A model generated the notes under the pieces. It was not told where the DNA came from and ran no database searches. It saw only the letters and a list, made by a program, of their open reading frames with translations. Of a DNA stretch of 64,000 nucleotides, positions 27,728-42,600 are shown one piece after another. The position numbers and the translations under genes were made by a program. Numbering within the stretch: position 1 is the first letter of the stretch; each line of letters opens with the position of its first letter. Origin of the DNA: Elysia crispata (taxonomy: Eukaryota > Mollusca > Gastropoda > Plakobranchidae); assembly GCA_033675545.1 (NCBI GenBank), contig JAWDGP010006457.1:145001-209000 (forward strand). Direction: 5' to 3'.

Positions 27728-27797
<70 letters not shown>

Positions 27798-27951
27798 CAC
27801 TACCACTACCACTACCACTACCACTACTTCTATGACGGCGACGACAACTACTACTTCTACTACTATATGGTTGCTGCTGCTGCTGCTGCTGCTGCGACTA
27901 CTACCTTATTGTCAATACTAGTGCTATTACTACCATTACTACTACTATTAT

Positions 27952-28013
<62 letters not shown>

Positions 28014-28154
28014 TTACTATATGGCTGCTGCTGTTGCTGCTGCTACTACTACCGCTGCTGCTGCTGCTGCTGCTGCTGCTGTTCCTCTTCCTCCCTTTCC
28101 TCACCCCACCCCCTCCTCCTCCTAATACTACTGCCGCTGCTGCTGCCACCACCG

Positions 28155-28248
<94 letters not shown>

Positions 28249-31200
28249 CACTACTACTACTACTGCTGCTGCTGCTCTTTCTCTTTTGATCACTTTTTAA
28301 GGAAGGCAAATTTTATATATCTGGATATTTAAATTAATTTTGTTTGCTTTGGAATAATATAAGCGATATTTCACTTTGATCAATATAAAAGAAGAAAAAC
28401 AAGGACTACATCTTAGGCCTTGGTACGTATTGTTGTCTTGGGTATTCAGTTGATAACTTGTCTGTGAATTCAACCCTAACTGCACTGCAATGAACCATAC
28501 GTTCCGTGACTTGTACTGGTTGGTGAGGGAACCCGTGATTAGCGACTGGGCAGACTTCTCTGACCTGGGCTGGCATCGGCGCTTTTTTTTATGTGGTTAT
28601 GTCATTGTCACCCGTAGGAAGTGCGGGGCTGTAGGTGTACACCGTGAAAAGTGGTAGATGTGTGTACGTGTTGAGTCTTCTGAGCGGCAGGTTTGCCTGT
28701 CACAATCCGATTAGGCCGCTTATCGGATCTGCTCGACTGAAAAAGTTATTAAGCAGAAACATTACCCGCCTGTGCTGATATATACATGGTCAAAGAATTC
28801 TTCATTCTTTGGAGCCATGTGCCAAGCTATCATCATATAGTGTTTTGGTCGGATTTCTCCGGTGAACAGTGATTTGAAGTGTTTCAGGCAAAATCTAGTT
28901 ATCGCTTAAAAACTCGCTCGCATGGACTGCATGATTTCTCGTTTATTATTTTATATAGCACGAACTTTATTGTAAAGACATAAAAAAAAGCTGAACTTTT
29001 TGTTTTTGTCCATTTTGTCACGTCAAGTTATAGCCATACCGAGATTTTAAAAAAAAGTGACATATTTCTTTTTATTCAGGTGCATTTCTAACATTGTGAT
29101 AGCCAAGATAATCCTTTATACTTTAAGAAGAATGATTGCTCAAGTCCTTTACCTACTTGCACGATCCTCATAAAAGGATAATTACAAGGAGCAAAAATAA
29201 CTTTCTGATCACATTTGCATTTCAGCTCTTATTGGGCTCGTTTCAAACCTTATTTCTTCGTAAAAAGCAACACTACGGCTTTAGTTGGTTTTGTATAAAG
29301 TATAACCTATGCTACCGAATGATTCAGTCCGCAACACCGAGGGAGTAAAATGATAACATAATGTTATCGTTATGGTGGGAAACGGACAGAATCAAGCGGA
29401 ATTTTTGGATTTTCGAACTATTATTGGAAGTAAACATAGTTTAGTACAGACTCACATTGACTTAGTTTTGTAATGTTTAAAACGTAGAAGATAAACAGAG
29501 GGAAAAAAGCTAAACGAAATTGGAACATAACTTCCAGAACCGCTCTTAAAATTGGATTTTGAGTTTGTTTTAGCCTGTAATATTGCTGCGCTTGAATTTG
29601 AAGCAGGTGTAACCTCATTTGTTTAGAATTTAATTTTTAGTCGTATGTTTCGAGAAGTGAGTTGGCCAACAGCATGGGTACTAGCGATTTGGAAACAGCT
29701 AGCGTGAGCTGTGGACGCGCCACCGACTTCAGCCATAGAGGGAGTGTCTCGCTCAACTCATCCCACTTCTGCTGGAGATGCAAGTAAGATGCTCATCACG
29801 GTGCACCGACATTCCTGTTTTTTCTGACATTGCATCGGATTATTTTAGGATTTGAAGCTAAAACGCGATTTTATCCTCATGTTGCAAACAATTGCACCGC
29901 CGAAGGTTTTATTTTTAGGTTATCTTTCCTTCTTTTTCTGTCTCTTTATGTCATCTTTTTTTTTTTCGGCCTCTGTATGTGTCTCTTATCTTCTCTCCCC
30001 CCACCTCTCTCTCTGTCTCTTTTTCTTTGTCTATATGTATGTCATCTCCTCTCTAATACTGAGTTGAAATTACTCTGATCGAAATTTTCAAATTTTCAAA
30101 GTGTATTTTGATCTTGTATTTTGATATCAGTGCCTTGACATGGCAAAGAATGGAAGTCTGATAATGCATTAATTACATAAAAATGGTCATAAGCGCTTTT
30201 GTACCCCATGGTTTTTATCTATTTATCTATATTTCTATCTTACTATCCCCGTACCTCGCTTCATCCCTCTTTATGTATTAATAGTCGGAAAAGCTTAAAA
30301 TTATATTTTCTTTCAGTCTTTCGGAGACATACTAAATCACGAGTTGTAATGGGCTATTTCAGTCTTCTGTATCTGTTGGCTTCTGTTTTTGCAATTGCCT
30401 GTAACCAAAGTAATTATTTTTCTAACGAGGAGACTGGACAATTAATAACAGGTCAAAATAATTTAATAATCAATAGTTCGATTTCGAAATTACATAATCG
30501 AGTTTACTATGCTAACGACTTGTCACTCATCTCCCAACCTTGAGATACTCTTTGTACGAAATCGAAGCAGGATGATTTCAGTTAAACAAAAATTTTTTAA
30601 CAGCATGGTTGTTTTTTTTTGTTTTGTTTTGTTTTTTGTTTTCGTGTCCATTAGATTGAATGGTGGATCCAGAAACTATTAGTAAATTTAAGAGAATATG
30701 AAACTGAATTCTTCGCCTAACTTTCAACCCTAGCATTTTTTTTTGGTCAAAGTATTTTGGTTTCTCATACATCATGCAATGAAACTGTTAATTTAAGAAA
30801 AAATCGCGATCAAACTTAATTTGGCTTTTACTAACTTATGATGACGAAAAAGACTAAAAATGAGCTAGTGAGATACTTTCTTCTGATCTTTAACTCGTTG
30901 CGTTTGTTTAAATGTTTAATCAAAGTTGTTATAACCTACTAACCAAGTGTTGAGCAGCATATATATTGATCTGAGTATATCATGAAGAGAGAGTTTAATC
31001 GATGGGCTTAAAAGAACAAAAAAAAAACAAAACTTGGTACCAAAAATTTTACCACTTTTTGGCTTATTATGTGGCGCTACAACTTCTTTCGAATGTCAAA
31101 CATGTTAATTTTTTTTCCATCTGCAAGTCTAATAGTGAGACAACCTGCTCTAAGAGCACAAAGCTTTAATAGCTTTATTTATCATATTACTTCAGGATGT

Positions 31201-33651
31201 GCACAGACAAATGACTTAAGTTTCATACAAAAATTATGCATGAAATGTGCACGTTCTAGATATCCCGAGAACCCTTTTTTATACAAACAACGGCCAAGTT
31301 GTGAAAGCTTTGACACTAAGTAAGTAATGAAGAGCTAATTTCTCGTTAATTCACGCACAAAGTGTTTCGAAGTTGCAGAGAGGCGTGAGCACAATATAGC
31401 GTTTTTTCTCAGTACACGGAAATAAAATAATAAAAATAACTTCTTTCAGTATTGTTTGATCAAACTTACAAACTGCTCCTTTCTCTTCAGCTCTACTATA
31501 CACCGAGCCTCTCCGTCCTTTTTCTTTCTTTTTCTCCTTCCGCCTTCGATAGCATGTTTTAACTCGGGTGCTTGTAACCATACAACCACTGCCACTTCAC
31601 TCTCATTCCGCCCGTGCCTTACTCCTAGAGTGCTGTTATTTCTGCTTAAGGATCAAGAATGTTGAATTTAAATTGATTAATGTGCTGAAAGAAGTCCCAA
31701 AAACGATCCATAATGTATTAAATATCAACGGAGCAAATAATTAAAAAAAAAAAATACACCAAGTGGTTATTGTGAAGATTTCCTAGAAATGTTATTTTCG
31801 AGGAAAAGGTAATAATGATATATCATAGAAAATGTATCGCTTACTTTGAAATTATGCATGATTACAGATTGCTTGAAATTTGTTGAGTGCCTACCCGATC
31901 TAAAGGCTACGTGTTATCCGTTTTCTTCTTGTTTTTCACAACACAACAATGAACCCTACTTAAATGTTTGTGTTTTTTGTTTGCTTGAATTTGAAAAAAA
32001 AAAAAAACATAACTAAAACTAAAACCTCATGTCTCATCGATTAAGAATTTAAATTACAAAGTAGATAGAGTGAAAAACAAAGGAGAAGAATGACGCACGA
32101 CGAGAACTAATACGTTTTCTGAGTTTTCTTAAATAGAATAAGTGTATTTTCCAAGGTTTCTTATAATCGAAAGGTCAAATGTATTTTTTGAGTTTTCTTA
32201 TGAAGGTGAGGTTAAGTTTATTTTTCCGATTTTTTTTTACATAAATATTTATAATGAAGAAGTTATAAATAACATGCAATTGCTTGTGCTTTATGGTCGA
32301 GATCTTTACATGACAGTGGGTTTTTACACTTGGTTCCAATAATAATTATTTTTCTAAACAAAATGATACGAATGTTGAAAATAATAGAGAGATCTTCATA
32401 ATTTCAAAGGATCCCCAAGACATGTCCCATGAAAACGATGCCTATCTAACTGTATACTCCATAAGAGTCTTCTAGAATGTGAGATCTACCCAAAAGTACA
32501 GCTTACCAACTGTAGAACAGACACTCAATTTTCCTTTTATTTCTTCATGTAATTAAGGAGCTTATAGGACAGTTTTGACTATCTGGGAGCTAGATTGAAA
32601 CCGATGGAAAAAGTAATCCAGAAATAAAAAGAAAACTGGCAATGACAACAAGGCTTACAAAAATGACTTCGACCTGGAAAAGACAACTGCAAATGAATTT
32701 AAAGCATTGATTTAAATGAAACAGGCGTGAAAAAGATCACTGCTTTTGAAATGAAGTGATATGAAAAATTCTGAGAATATTCTGGGCATACAAAAAATGA
32801 GGACGCTGACAAGAATTGGCATTTAATCAACACCACTAGTAAGAAGACTTAGTACTTTGTTCACATCAAATGCCATGAAACCCTTGAGAAGTACATTTGA
32901 CAAGCAAAAGTAGAAGGCAAAAGTGAAAGTGGAAGGCCAAATAAATGTTTGAATCAAGACAAGGAAGACTGTCTGGAAGCAACAATAAGCAGGAAGACTG
33001 GCAGAAGATCAAGCGCTATTCCGATTAATGACCCAAAAAGCAAAGTCTCACAAACAGATCTTCTGAGAAGAAGATGAAGAAGAATAAAGGAGAGAAAGTG
33101 TCTAGGGTAGTTTTGAGCTCAACTGTTATTTTACTCACTATTTTTCATGACTTTTTTACATATTCATTATATTTTTCTGTGTATACTTTTACATAATTCA
33201 TTTTCTTGATAGATCTTTCTATATATAACCCCTTTTTTCCCTTTTACAGTTTGTATTTCACGTTTATATGTGCTTGTCCTTGTGTGGTTACTTGTTCTTG
33301 TTTTTGTGTCTAATCAATGCGTAAAGCTGAAAGCTTAAGTGTTTCATTTTGTTTTGTAAACTTTGGAGCTGCACTCTACTTACTTTTCTTTTTTTTAAAC
33401 GGTGCTTCGCAGCTATTCACATTATCACAAAGCTCCACTGCGACATTTAATTCCAAGAACAAGTAGTAATTAATGGTCTTTAGCTATAGTGCCGCAGTCA
33501 AATGATGCTCCAATCTGTAATGTAATAACTTTGTGTAATTTTTTTATATCTATTATATCATCATCTTCACAATTGTTGTTTTGTATTGTTTCACTTAGCT
33601 AAATTTTCTGAATGTGACTTTTTTATCAATAGTCTCTGGGTCTTTGAACCG

Positions 33652-33682
<31 letters not shown>

Positions 33683-36600
33683 TTATATAATTTGTCCACG
33701 AATTAGTTATCCAACATGCATAGACATGATTGATTATATATTGTGGAAAATTGGATTTTATTTTTACAACTTTACACCTGTATATTAGGGATAAGAATGC
33801 TTTTAATTATTTTTTCTTATAATGATAATTGGGTCTTAAAATCTGCACAAATTCTTGTCATCACTACAAATTAAATATAGGCTGGTGTGAAAGTATTCAG
33901 TCTTAAACTGATGAACCATACCGTTTTCAAACAGTTTTTATTTTTTCAATAGATATTAGCATCTGATTTCCATCTTGAATGTCAAGGAAAACGAGATTTA
34001 TTAGGAACTATAAAGATTTTTTTTTATTTTTGTCATTTCAGAATGACCCTTGTTGAGATTGAAACTGCTTGCAATGCTTCCGACTCTACACCCTCGACCA
34101 ATGTGACTGGATATAAGATCGGCAGCAATAGCAGAGAGATCCCTGTGAAGCCTGCCCGCGCCATGATTCACCCTTGTGTGGACCCACCCCTCTGTGCGGA
34201 CTGTACCCGCTTAGAGTTGTCTTTCTTTGATCCAGGGTGCCTAGGGTGCCACAAGTTGATGGAGGATCCAGCCACCAGTGTGCCTGACATCTTTGCCATC
34301 ATGCGCCAATGGACACCACAGACACAGCAAGCCATGGAAATGCTTGTGGATGAAGTAAGAGAATACTGTCTGATTCTCAGTCATTGTCACATGACACATA
34401 CATATATATATATATCTATATATACATATGTATATATGTATGTATGTATGTATATATCTATATGTAATATGTTTATGTGTTTCTGCCTTCTCTGTCATTC
34501 ATGATATGTAATTACAAGTTTGTAAGTTAACATTTTTCTTCAAAGATTCTCTTTTCCAAGTTTCATGTTTTGCTATTTTTTCACTGATGAAAATAAACAC
34601 ACACATGCACAAAAAAATTTAGTTTCTCTCAATTATTTTGTGTTTCAATCAGAGGTAATCATATCACACTATTAAACTTAAGTACAAAAAAGCTATTATG
34701 TTTTGTTTGAGATTTAATTTCTTTAGCCCTGCTTGACATCCAAAGTGAAGGAGCACCTATAATAATCTGGGCAAGTGTATGACTCACAAGATAACTTCTG
34801 GATCATACTTTTTCCCGTTTTTTTTTTTTTTAATTGATGTCAACACAATTTAATGATTTGACCTGCCTGCATCAACCAGCAGAATATAGATAAAATGTTA
34901 TATATATATATAGAATTAGAGATCCTGTCTGTCATCAAGGGCAGTGTTTTAACTGACATGTGCTTTAAAATCATTTTTGCCATTTTAAAAGAGAGATCAG
35001 TATCCACCTTATTATAGCAACAATAATGTGATATTTCTCATCTTTTTTAAAAGGCAAGGGTCCACTGAATTTTCATTTTTACCATTGATTAACTCCTGGA
35101 TTAGCTGTTTTAAAAGAAAAGAGAATTATTTTATTGGCATCACTATTATGGTAAGCAGGATTTTTACCCAGGATATGAAAAAGGCCAAACGCAGCAAACA
35201 TCAAATTACAATGGATAGCTTTGAGAGTTGCCACTCTTTAACCAGTTATGATATTTTACCATTGAAAGATTAAAAAAAAAACAAGTAAATACAAAAAAAA
35301 TATTATTTTTTGGAATTCTAATGAAGGAGCCAATAATTTCAACCCCATGATAGTTCTTCCTCTTTGATTACTCAAATTGTACCTTTGTGGCATGTAGTGC
35401 TCTGTACAACCTGATATGGCCAAATCATTCCTGATCCTAGATAAACAGACTTGTGAAGACGTACTATTATGCAGTATATGTGTAAATATTTGAACAATAA
35501 TTCTCCATGTGTATCTCTGTTTTATGTTTAATTAGATTTTAAAGAGAGGAGCTGGAGTCAATGATCGTGATGGCCTTACTGATATGACCCTTTTGCACTA
35601 TGTAACCAAGTCTGGTGCAGTTGGGATTGGAGATGCTGACTCAGCAATGAGAGTTGCCTCTATGCTTATAGACGCAGGTGCTGATGTGCACATCCGTTGT
35701 AGATGGACAAATATGACAGCTTTACACTATGCAGCTTACTTTGATGTTGTCTCTGTACTAAAGGTGCTTCTTAAGGCCACAGGGGCTTTAGGTATGATTT
35801 AATTTTAATTTCTAAGGTCAGCCAGCTAAGTTGTCTTGATTTCTGAAATGAGACAATATATCAAATTTAAGCTAATTTAACACTGGAATAAGTGCGAAAG
35901 GAATGAAAATAATGTATTATACCTTGATCTAGTAAAGAATAATGTGAAAAACAAAATGCCGAAAAAGAAGACACCTCCGTTTCCTTTATTTGAAAGATGT
36001 AAAGTTATGCAATGTTAGCTATCCACTTGTCCCTTGATGCAAAATTACACACTCTGATGTTTTTTCTCATAATAGACGTGGACAGTACTTGCTCAGAATT
36101 TGAGCATGGCACTGCTCTTCATATAGCAGCATCCAACCTGGCACATGAGGCATGTAAGGTCCTGTTACAGAATGGAGCCAATCCTTCTCTGAAAGATGAT
36201 CTTAACAGAATGCCTGTTGGTAAGTTGGTGATTTATATTTAATTCATGGTATGTCTAATGCTTTTCAATATTTGAAATGTATCATTTGCAGAAGATGAGT
36301 GATTGCCTATATCTTGTGCACATAAAATTTTCTGCAAGTAATATTATTATTTGTCTTTCAATAGTTATTTTTTCTCAAGGCTTTTATTTTAAACTTCTCG
36401 AAAGCTCACATACTTATTCATTTCACTTTTGTTCTTTATGTGCTCTGACAGATTGTGTACCAGATCCCAGCTCTTTGAATGAGAATACTGCTATGGCAAG
36501 TCTGGTAATAAAGCTGAAGAAAACCCTGAGCGAAGCCCTCCCACCATCACCAAGGAAACCACCACCAAACTATGATCTTGTGCATAGCAAGGTCACACTG

Positions 36601-39600
36601 CAAGCTTTGGGACTGACCTTGGGGGATCAGATATTGGTAGGAGGTGTCAAGGTAAACTTCATTTCATTAATTGTTCTTTGGTGATAACATAGAAATATCT
36701 GAAGAGAAAAATACCTGCTGCTCATGAGTTATTTGAAAATGTAGTGCAGTGGGTAGGTAGATTGTATAAAGAAGGAAGTCAGGCTTGAAAAGTCCCTTGG
36801 TAGTAAAATTTTGATCTAAAAGATGTCCCTTAGTTTCTAATTTAGTTTTCTGGATTTAGCTTATTTATGTGAGTCCACAACACCAATTTGCTGAAGGCAA
36901 ACCTATTGGTTTTTTGTTTTGTTTTTTTATTAATGTAACATCACCAAGATAGATTTTAGTGTGTTATTGCTTGAAGGCAAAGTCATTGAGCTGTTGAAAG
37001 ATATTTCTTAAACCAACTTTAATCATACTATAATCTTAGCTTTTAATTTATGAAATGTCTTAGCTAATAGCAAATTTATAAGACAACTAGTATAATGATC
37101 TTGATAGCTCAAAATTAGTGTCTTGTGAACTCCTTAGCTATAACTGCAACAAAGATTTTAAAAAAATATCATGAAGCTTCATGGAAGTCAAGTTTTGATA
37201 GAGAATAAAAAATGTGCGAAAATATCAAAGCATTGCTGGATTTACTGGTTTGTAAGAAATTTCATAGTAAGGCATAAAATCATCATATTGTTAGACAGTT
37301 TGATGGCTCTTGGGCGTCAGGAAAGTGAATGCTCAGGCACTTTTTTACATTTTTGAAGCCTCCCCAGATTATTTATTATCATATCAAACTAAAACCACAA
37401 AACAAAGAGGGGAAAATACTACCAGCTGATAGGTTGATGCTCTTAGTAAAGATAGTATCTATAGCATAAAAGACAAAGATCTGTTTCTCTCCTTTCTTTC
37501 TACCAATCTAACATCCTTGGCATTAATGTTATCTTTTTCCTAATAATATTTCTTATTCCCAGAGTGGTGTTCTTCGCTACTGTGGTCCAACAGAGTTTGC
37601 CTCAGGTGTATGGGCAGGTGTGGAGCTAGATGAACCAGCTGGGAAAAATAATGGCAGTGTGGGGGGATTCAGTTATTTCACATGTACAGATGGTCATGGT
37701 GAGTGTTTCAAATATGTATTGTTCAAACCAGAGCCAAAAAGTGCTTATGATAAATGAGCAAAATAGTTACTTGGTTGCATGGGATTGATCATAGTTTATA
37801 CTATTCAAGATTATGCTGCAACTGTGAAGATGTGGAATGTATCAAAACAGTTCACTTCAGGCGGTTTTACTTTCAAAGTATGAATCAATCTGTTTTGAAT
37901 AGCATCATTAATTTCTTTAGTGTAACCAATCTATGGAAACTTTTGAAAATTTGAAATCCATTCTCTGCTGGGAATGGACACTTTTAAAAATAAAAGATTC
38001 CGATGATGGTTAATCTTTATATTGGTTAAAGAAATCTCACATTTTACACCTGCTCTTTCAAATTTACATCAATATGTTACATTGGCTAGTATTTCCAATT
38101 TGCTCACTGAGGGCTTCCACCTAACTCCCACTCCCACTTTTTTTTTTAACTTGCCCTTTCCCACCCACAAATGCCAATTGAACTCCTTTAACACAATAAA
38201 ATACATGCTATCACCAACTCAGGCTAATGCATAAAGGCTTCTCCTAAAGTTTAAGAAAGAACATACTACACTCAGTTCTTTAACTTTTTAAATAATTGTT
38301 TTTTTTTTGTTATTTCTCACCTCTAGCTCTTCCATTCTAAATTTTATAATTCACTATGTCCTTTTAATTTTAAGTTCAAGTTGATAACCCACACAATCAT
38401 TGATATAATTTTTTTTTATATTACAGGCATTTTTGCCCCCATCAACAAAATCACAAAACTTGGTGCTATTCAAAGGACAAGAACACCTCCAACTACCCAG
38501 AGATATCCCAACAAAGAACTACCTTCAATTGATGTGTCACGGGTCACTGCCAAAGTTGACACAGGTAAAACGAAGGATAGAATTATTAGCTGTAATATTT
38601 TTCTTATGCTCTTTCAGATTTGTTCTCTTTCCATTGATTGTAAATATTTGAGACTGTGATTATGAGTTTTAAATATTAATTTAGTTTTGCAAATGATCAT
38701 GAAATCAAATTGATTTGCTGCTGAAATTTTAAATGCAAAATTATTTATGATGAAGAGAAAATGAGTCATTTATTAATGGCGTAAGAGAGAGAACATGTGC
38801 ATAAGTACCTTTTTGTGAACAACAATTCAGTGTTTACAAATGAAAAAAAGTTCATAACAATCATACCAGCTTTTTAAAAAGTTTTAAAGTTTCAATTCAG
38901 GAATCTCAGTGACTTTTTAAAGGTGTTCTGTGTATGAAGAAAACATTTTTTTTCTAACAAATCATTTTGTCCAATTAAAGGTTTAAACAAACAGTCTTCA
39001 CTAGAATCTGAAATTATGGAGATAGAGGACAGGGTGGTTGTGGCAGGTCAGAGAAAAGGAACCATAAAGTTTATTGGAGAAACCCAATTTGCACCAGGTG
39101 AGTAGGTAAGGAGCTGATGCATATGCTTAAGTGACTGATGAGGAAAAGTAGAATAAAAAACAAAAAATGGCAACAGAAACAAAGTGGTGTAAGGGATTGT
39201 GAAAGATAAAAAGGAGAAGTCCAGAATGATATGAAAGGGATTGGAGACAAAGACTCTGATTTAATTTGTTGGTGGAAAATTTAAGGATGTGATACACAAT
39301 TAAATCCATTATTTTAAGCTCAAACTAACTTTGTGCAGGTTTTTGTTAAGAGGTGTGAGGCGATTAGATTTAACTCATTTGAGAAAGCCTATAAATAGGT
39401 TAATTAAAAAAAAAATATGGATTTAGCTGAAATCGTTCATTCAGCCGCTCACAGTGGCTCTATTTTCTGTGACTCATGCAATAGAGCCATAGAGCTGCTG
39501 ACAGCAGCTCTGCAAAATAGGAAAAGAAAGATAATCCTACGAAACCAAAAGAAGAACATAGATACTTTCAGTTAACACTTTATTTCTGGAAATCAAATCG

Positions 39601-42600
39601 CTATATGTGTTTGCACATCTTAACAATGTCAGAACAGTGAGAAATTTGATGTCGAACATGTAACACAGCTTTTTTTCTTTTTTTTTTTTCACTTTTTTTT
39701 TGTTGAGCAGAATCATTGAAACCAATATCGAATTTAAAACTGTTAATAAATGTGTCTTTTGTCCTTTTTAAACAAATGAGTTTTAAACCTAATTAGCTCT
39801 GTTATTTTTTTTTCAAGGGATCACTTTGTTTTGCTTTTTCAGGGCAATGGTATGGGGTGGAGTTGGACAAGCCTGTTGGCAAGAATGATGGCTCCGTAAA
39901 TGGAATCCACTATTTTAGTTGCAAACCAAAACATGGGGTGTTTGCCCCTTTGACTCGTATTCAGAAGTAAGTGTCGATATTTCCTTACAAAATATTGATC
40001 AGTTGATGTGTAAAAATAAAATAATGATCCACTTGCGTCTTGCATATATTTATATTTTTTTTGTCTTCCAATTTTCAATGGATATTTTAATCTCCTAGGT
40101 ACAGAATTTTTAGCTGGCAACATCAACTCATCTTTTCATTTGCAAAAGCAGCAAAAAATTTCACAAGAATTTTTCATGTACTCTGGAACCTTTCCGAAAC
40201 ACTTATGCCTGAAGTGTCAAATTTTAAGTTACCTATTTTTTTCCTCCTTTTACCAAGTTTTTACATTGCAAATAGACATATACTTTATGGATTTTTTGTG
40301 TGTGTAAAAACAGGGAAAAAAATGTTGCATCTATTATTATTTGATCAATGAAGAGAATTTTAACCATCATAATGTTTATCATCCAGTTTTTCAATTGTAC
40401 TCGGTGTTTCAGTTACTTTTAACTAAGTATTTAGGTAGAGCAATTGAACTCTTTTTTAAACCAGACTGGGTGACAAAAAGTTCAGCTCTAATGAATCTCT
40501 AGATACCATCAGCTGGGGAGCAGTGTCTGAAAAGGTGGATAGAAGAAAATCTACACCGAGTAAGTTACCTTTTCTCACATCTTTTTATGAGAAAATAATA
40601 TAGAACATGCGGTAAAAAAATGTATCTTTTAACTTGTTTATGAAAGTAAAACTATCAGATTGGATTTTGAAACTTATCTTCTTAGCCTGTAAGAAGCCTA
40701 TACCTCAGAAGTGGAAATAAAAAGTCATCCAAATCTTTGGAGTAAAAACCATATTAAACATGGCGAACCATATATTGTTTTTCAATGTCTTTTCAGCTTT
40801 GAACACTTGTTAATCTGCATTTAGTTTTAAGTTAGCTTGTCATTTTATACAATGCGCTGCTGCCTCGAAAGGGTTGTATATAGTACCAAAGCTTGAAGAT
40901 ACTTTGATTGCTCACTGACCATCTAGGAGATGGAAGGTATCAGTTGCCTTTTTTTAAATAAAACTTTCACCGTCACCTTGTGATTAACACCTAAAAGCTA
41001 GCTTGCAATATAAAAGTTTGTAATTTTGAAAAAATTTGGTTTAAATGTGTGATGCAGCTTGACCTCTGCAGAGTTATTTCAGACCATTTAGTGTAATTCC
41101 TGTGGGACAAGGAAAAGTAAGATTTATTTCACAAGTTTGTTCTTTAGTATTAAAGACACATACTGATGTTGGCTTAGTGTAAAGAATACTACAAAACTTT
41201 TAAAAATTTGTTAACACTGAACAGTGGAGAGAACTTCTTTTTGTGTCATTTCCAAAGGACATTAATTTTTTTTCTTACTTTATAATATCTTGGAAAAGAT
41301 ATAGATAGCTCTATGAGTGTAAACAAAATGAATAAATTGGATAAATTTTGTTATTTTATCAGATCGGCTGCGTCCCTCAGTGACCCCAACCAGGCCTCCA
41401 GTCCAAAGCCTGTCACGCACACCAGGCAGAAGTTCATCTCAGATTTTGGAGCCAGGGACCACAGTCTTGTGCAATAATGAGCTAGGTGAGTGCTTTCCTT
41501 GTTTTTTATTCATCTTTCATCATTGGACCAAATTTGATGAAACTAAAACATAACATGTTTGTCAAAAAATGGACTTATACATAGAGACATCTTCATAGTA
41601 AGAATTTTATAATTAGTCACTAAACACCTCAAAGCACCTAAATCAAACAAACCTAACACTAATTGGTACTCATCCTAAAGTTCTTTTTATCCAATAAAAT
41701 ATTTAACTTCATTATCATCTTTCATTGGTCAAATAACTCTAGCAGCTATAAAATACAAATGAAAGTCTCTATTTCTCATTTTGCACAGATCGTTTATTAA
41801 AATATTATCAAAAATAATTTTTAACGTCTTTTAGTATTTATCCTCTGGACAATTTCTTTCATGATCAAGACACTTTTGTCAAATAGTGTGCACACCATAG
41901 AGCACAATAAGACTTAACCTATGGAAGACTTAGTCCTCATTGCTGTCGATCTTTCCCTCAGATTCTGTGCTTTACTGTACATACTCATTACTATCTGTAA
42001 GCTTCCATTTACCCATTTTGCCATCACTTAAAAAGGATCTTTGTTCTGAATACCATTTATTGTTTGTCTTCAAAGCACCATGCATTATTCATTAAAATCT
42101 ATAATAATGGACCTTGCAATTTCAGATCAACATTAAAATGGGTAAGGCTATTCAGTAAAAGGCAGTCAACTTGATTAGAATCATTTAGCCAATATATTTA
42201 ATTTAATGAACTATAATGGTGAACATTTAAAAATAAAACAGTCCTACTCATGTTGCTTACTGCCAGTAGTGCTTCAAAATGTATAAAAATATCTGTCAAA
42301 AAAATATTACAATTTACCATCAAGAAACACCTTTATTAAAAACAAAACTCCAGAATTATATTTGCAATATGGCATGGTTATTTGCATTATGTCTTTGCTC
42401 CTTGTTAAATAGTGCATACATCCAGATTTGTTGCTATATGCCATATCTGAAAGTCATTTTTCCAAACTTTTATCATCTTGCAGATAAGACTTCCTTTTTG
42501 CTAATTCCTTTTCTTATATTTTTGTACCTAAATTTTTTTTCCATATTTTCTCTTATTTAAACAATATAATACCTACAATATATAAGTAACATGTATAATT

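Larger units (their letters stand above)
22709..34041 (+). other. CLIP4-like intron 1 (11.3 kb)
   Basis: Bounded by GTAAGTA and tttgtcatttcag. It contains the alternative first exon at 29674, large microsatellites (22928, 26517, 27608, 33652), a short ORF with a signal-peptide-like start at 30349 and a LINE remnant at 32571-33100. No other gene was recognised in it. Confidence 0.7.

Noticed and set aside
27564-28309. Long open frames on both strands encoding poly-Tyr, poly-Leu, poly-Val, poly-Ser or poly-Thr
   Set aside because: They are translations of trinucleotide microsatellites; all frames stay open because the repeat unit lacks stops.
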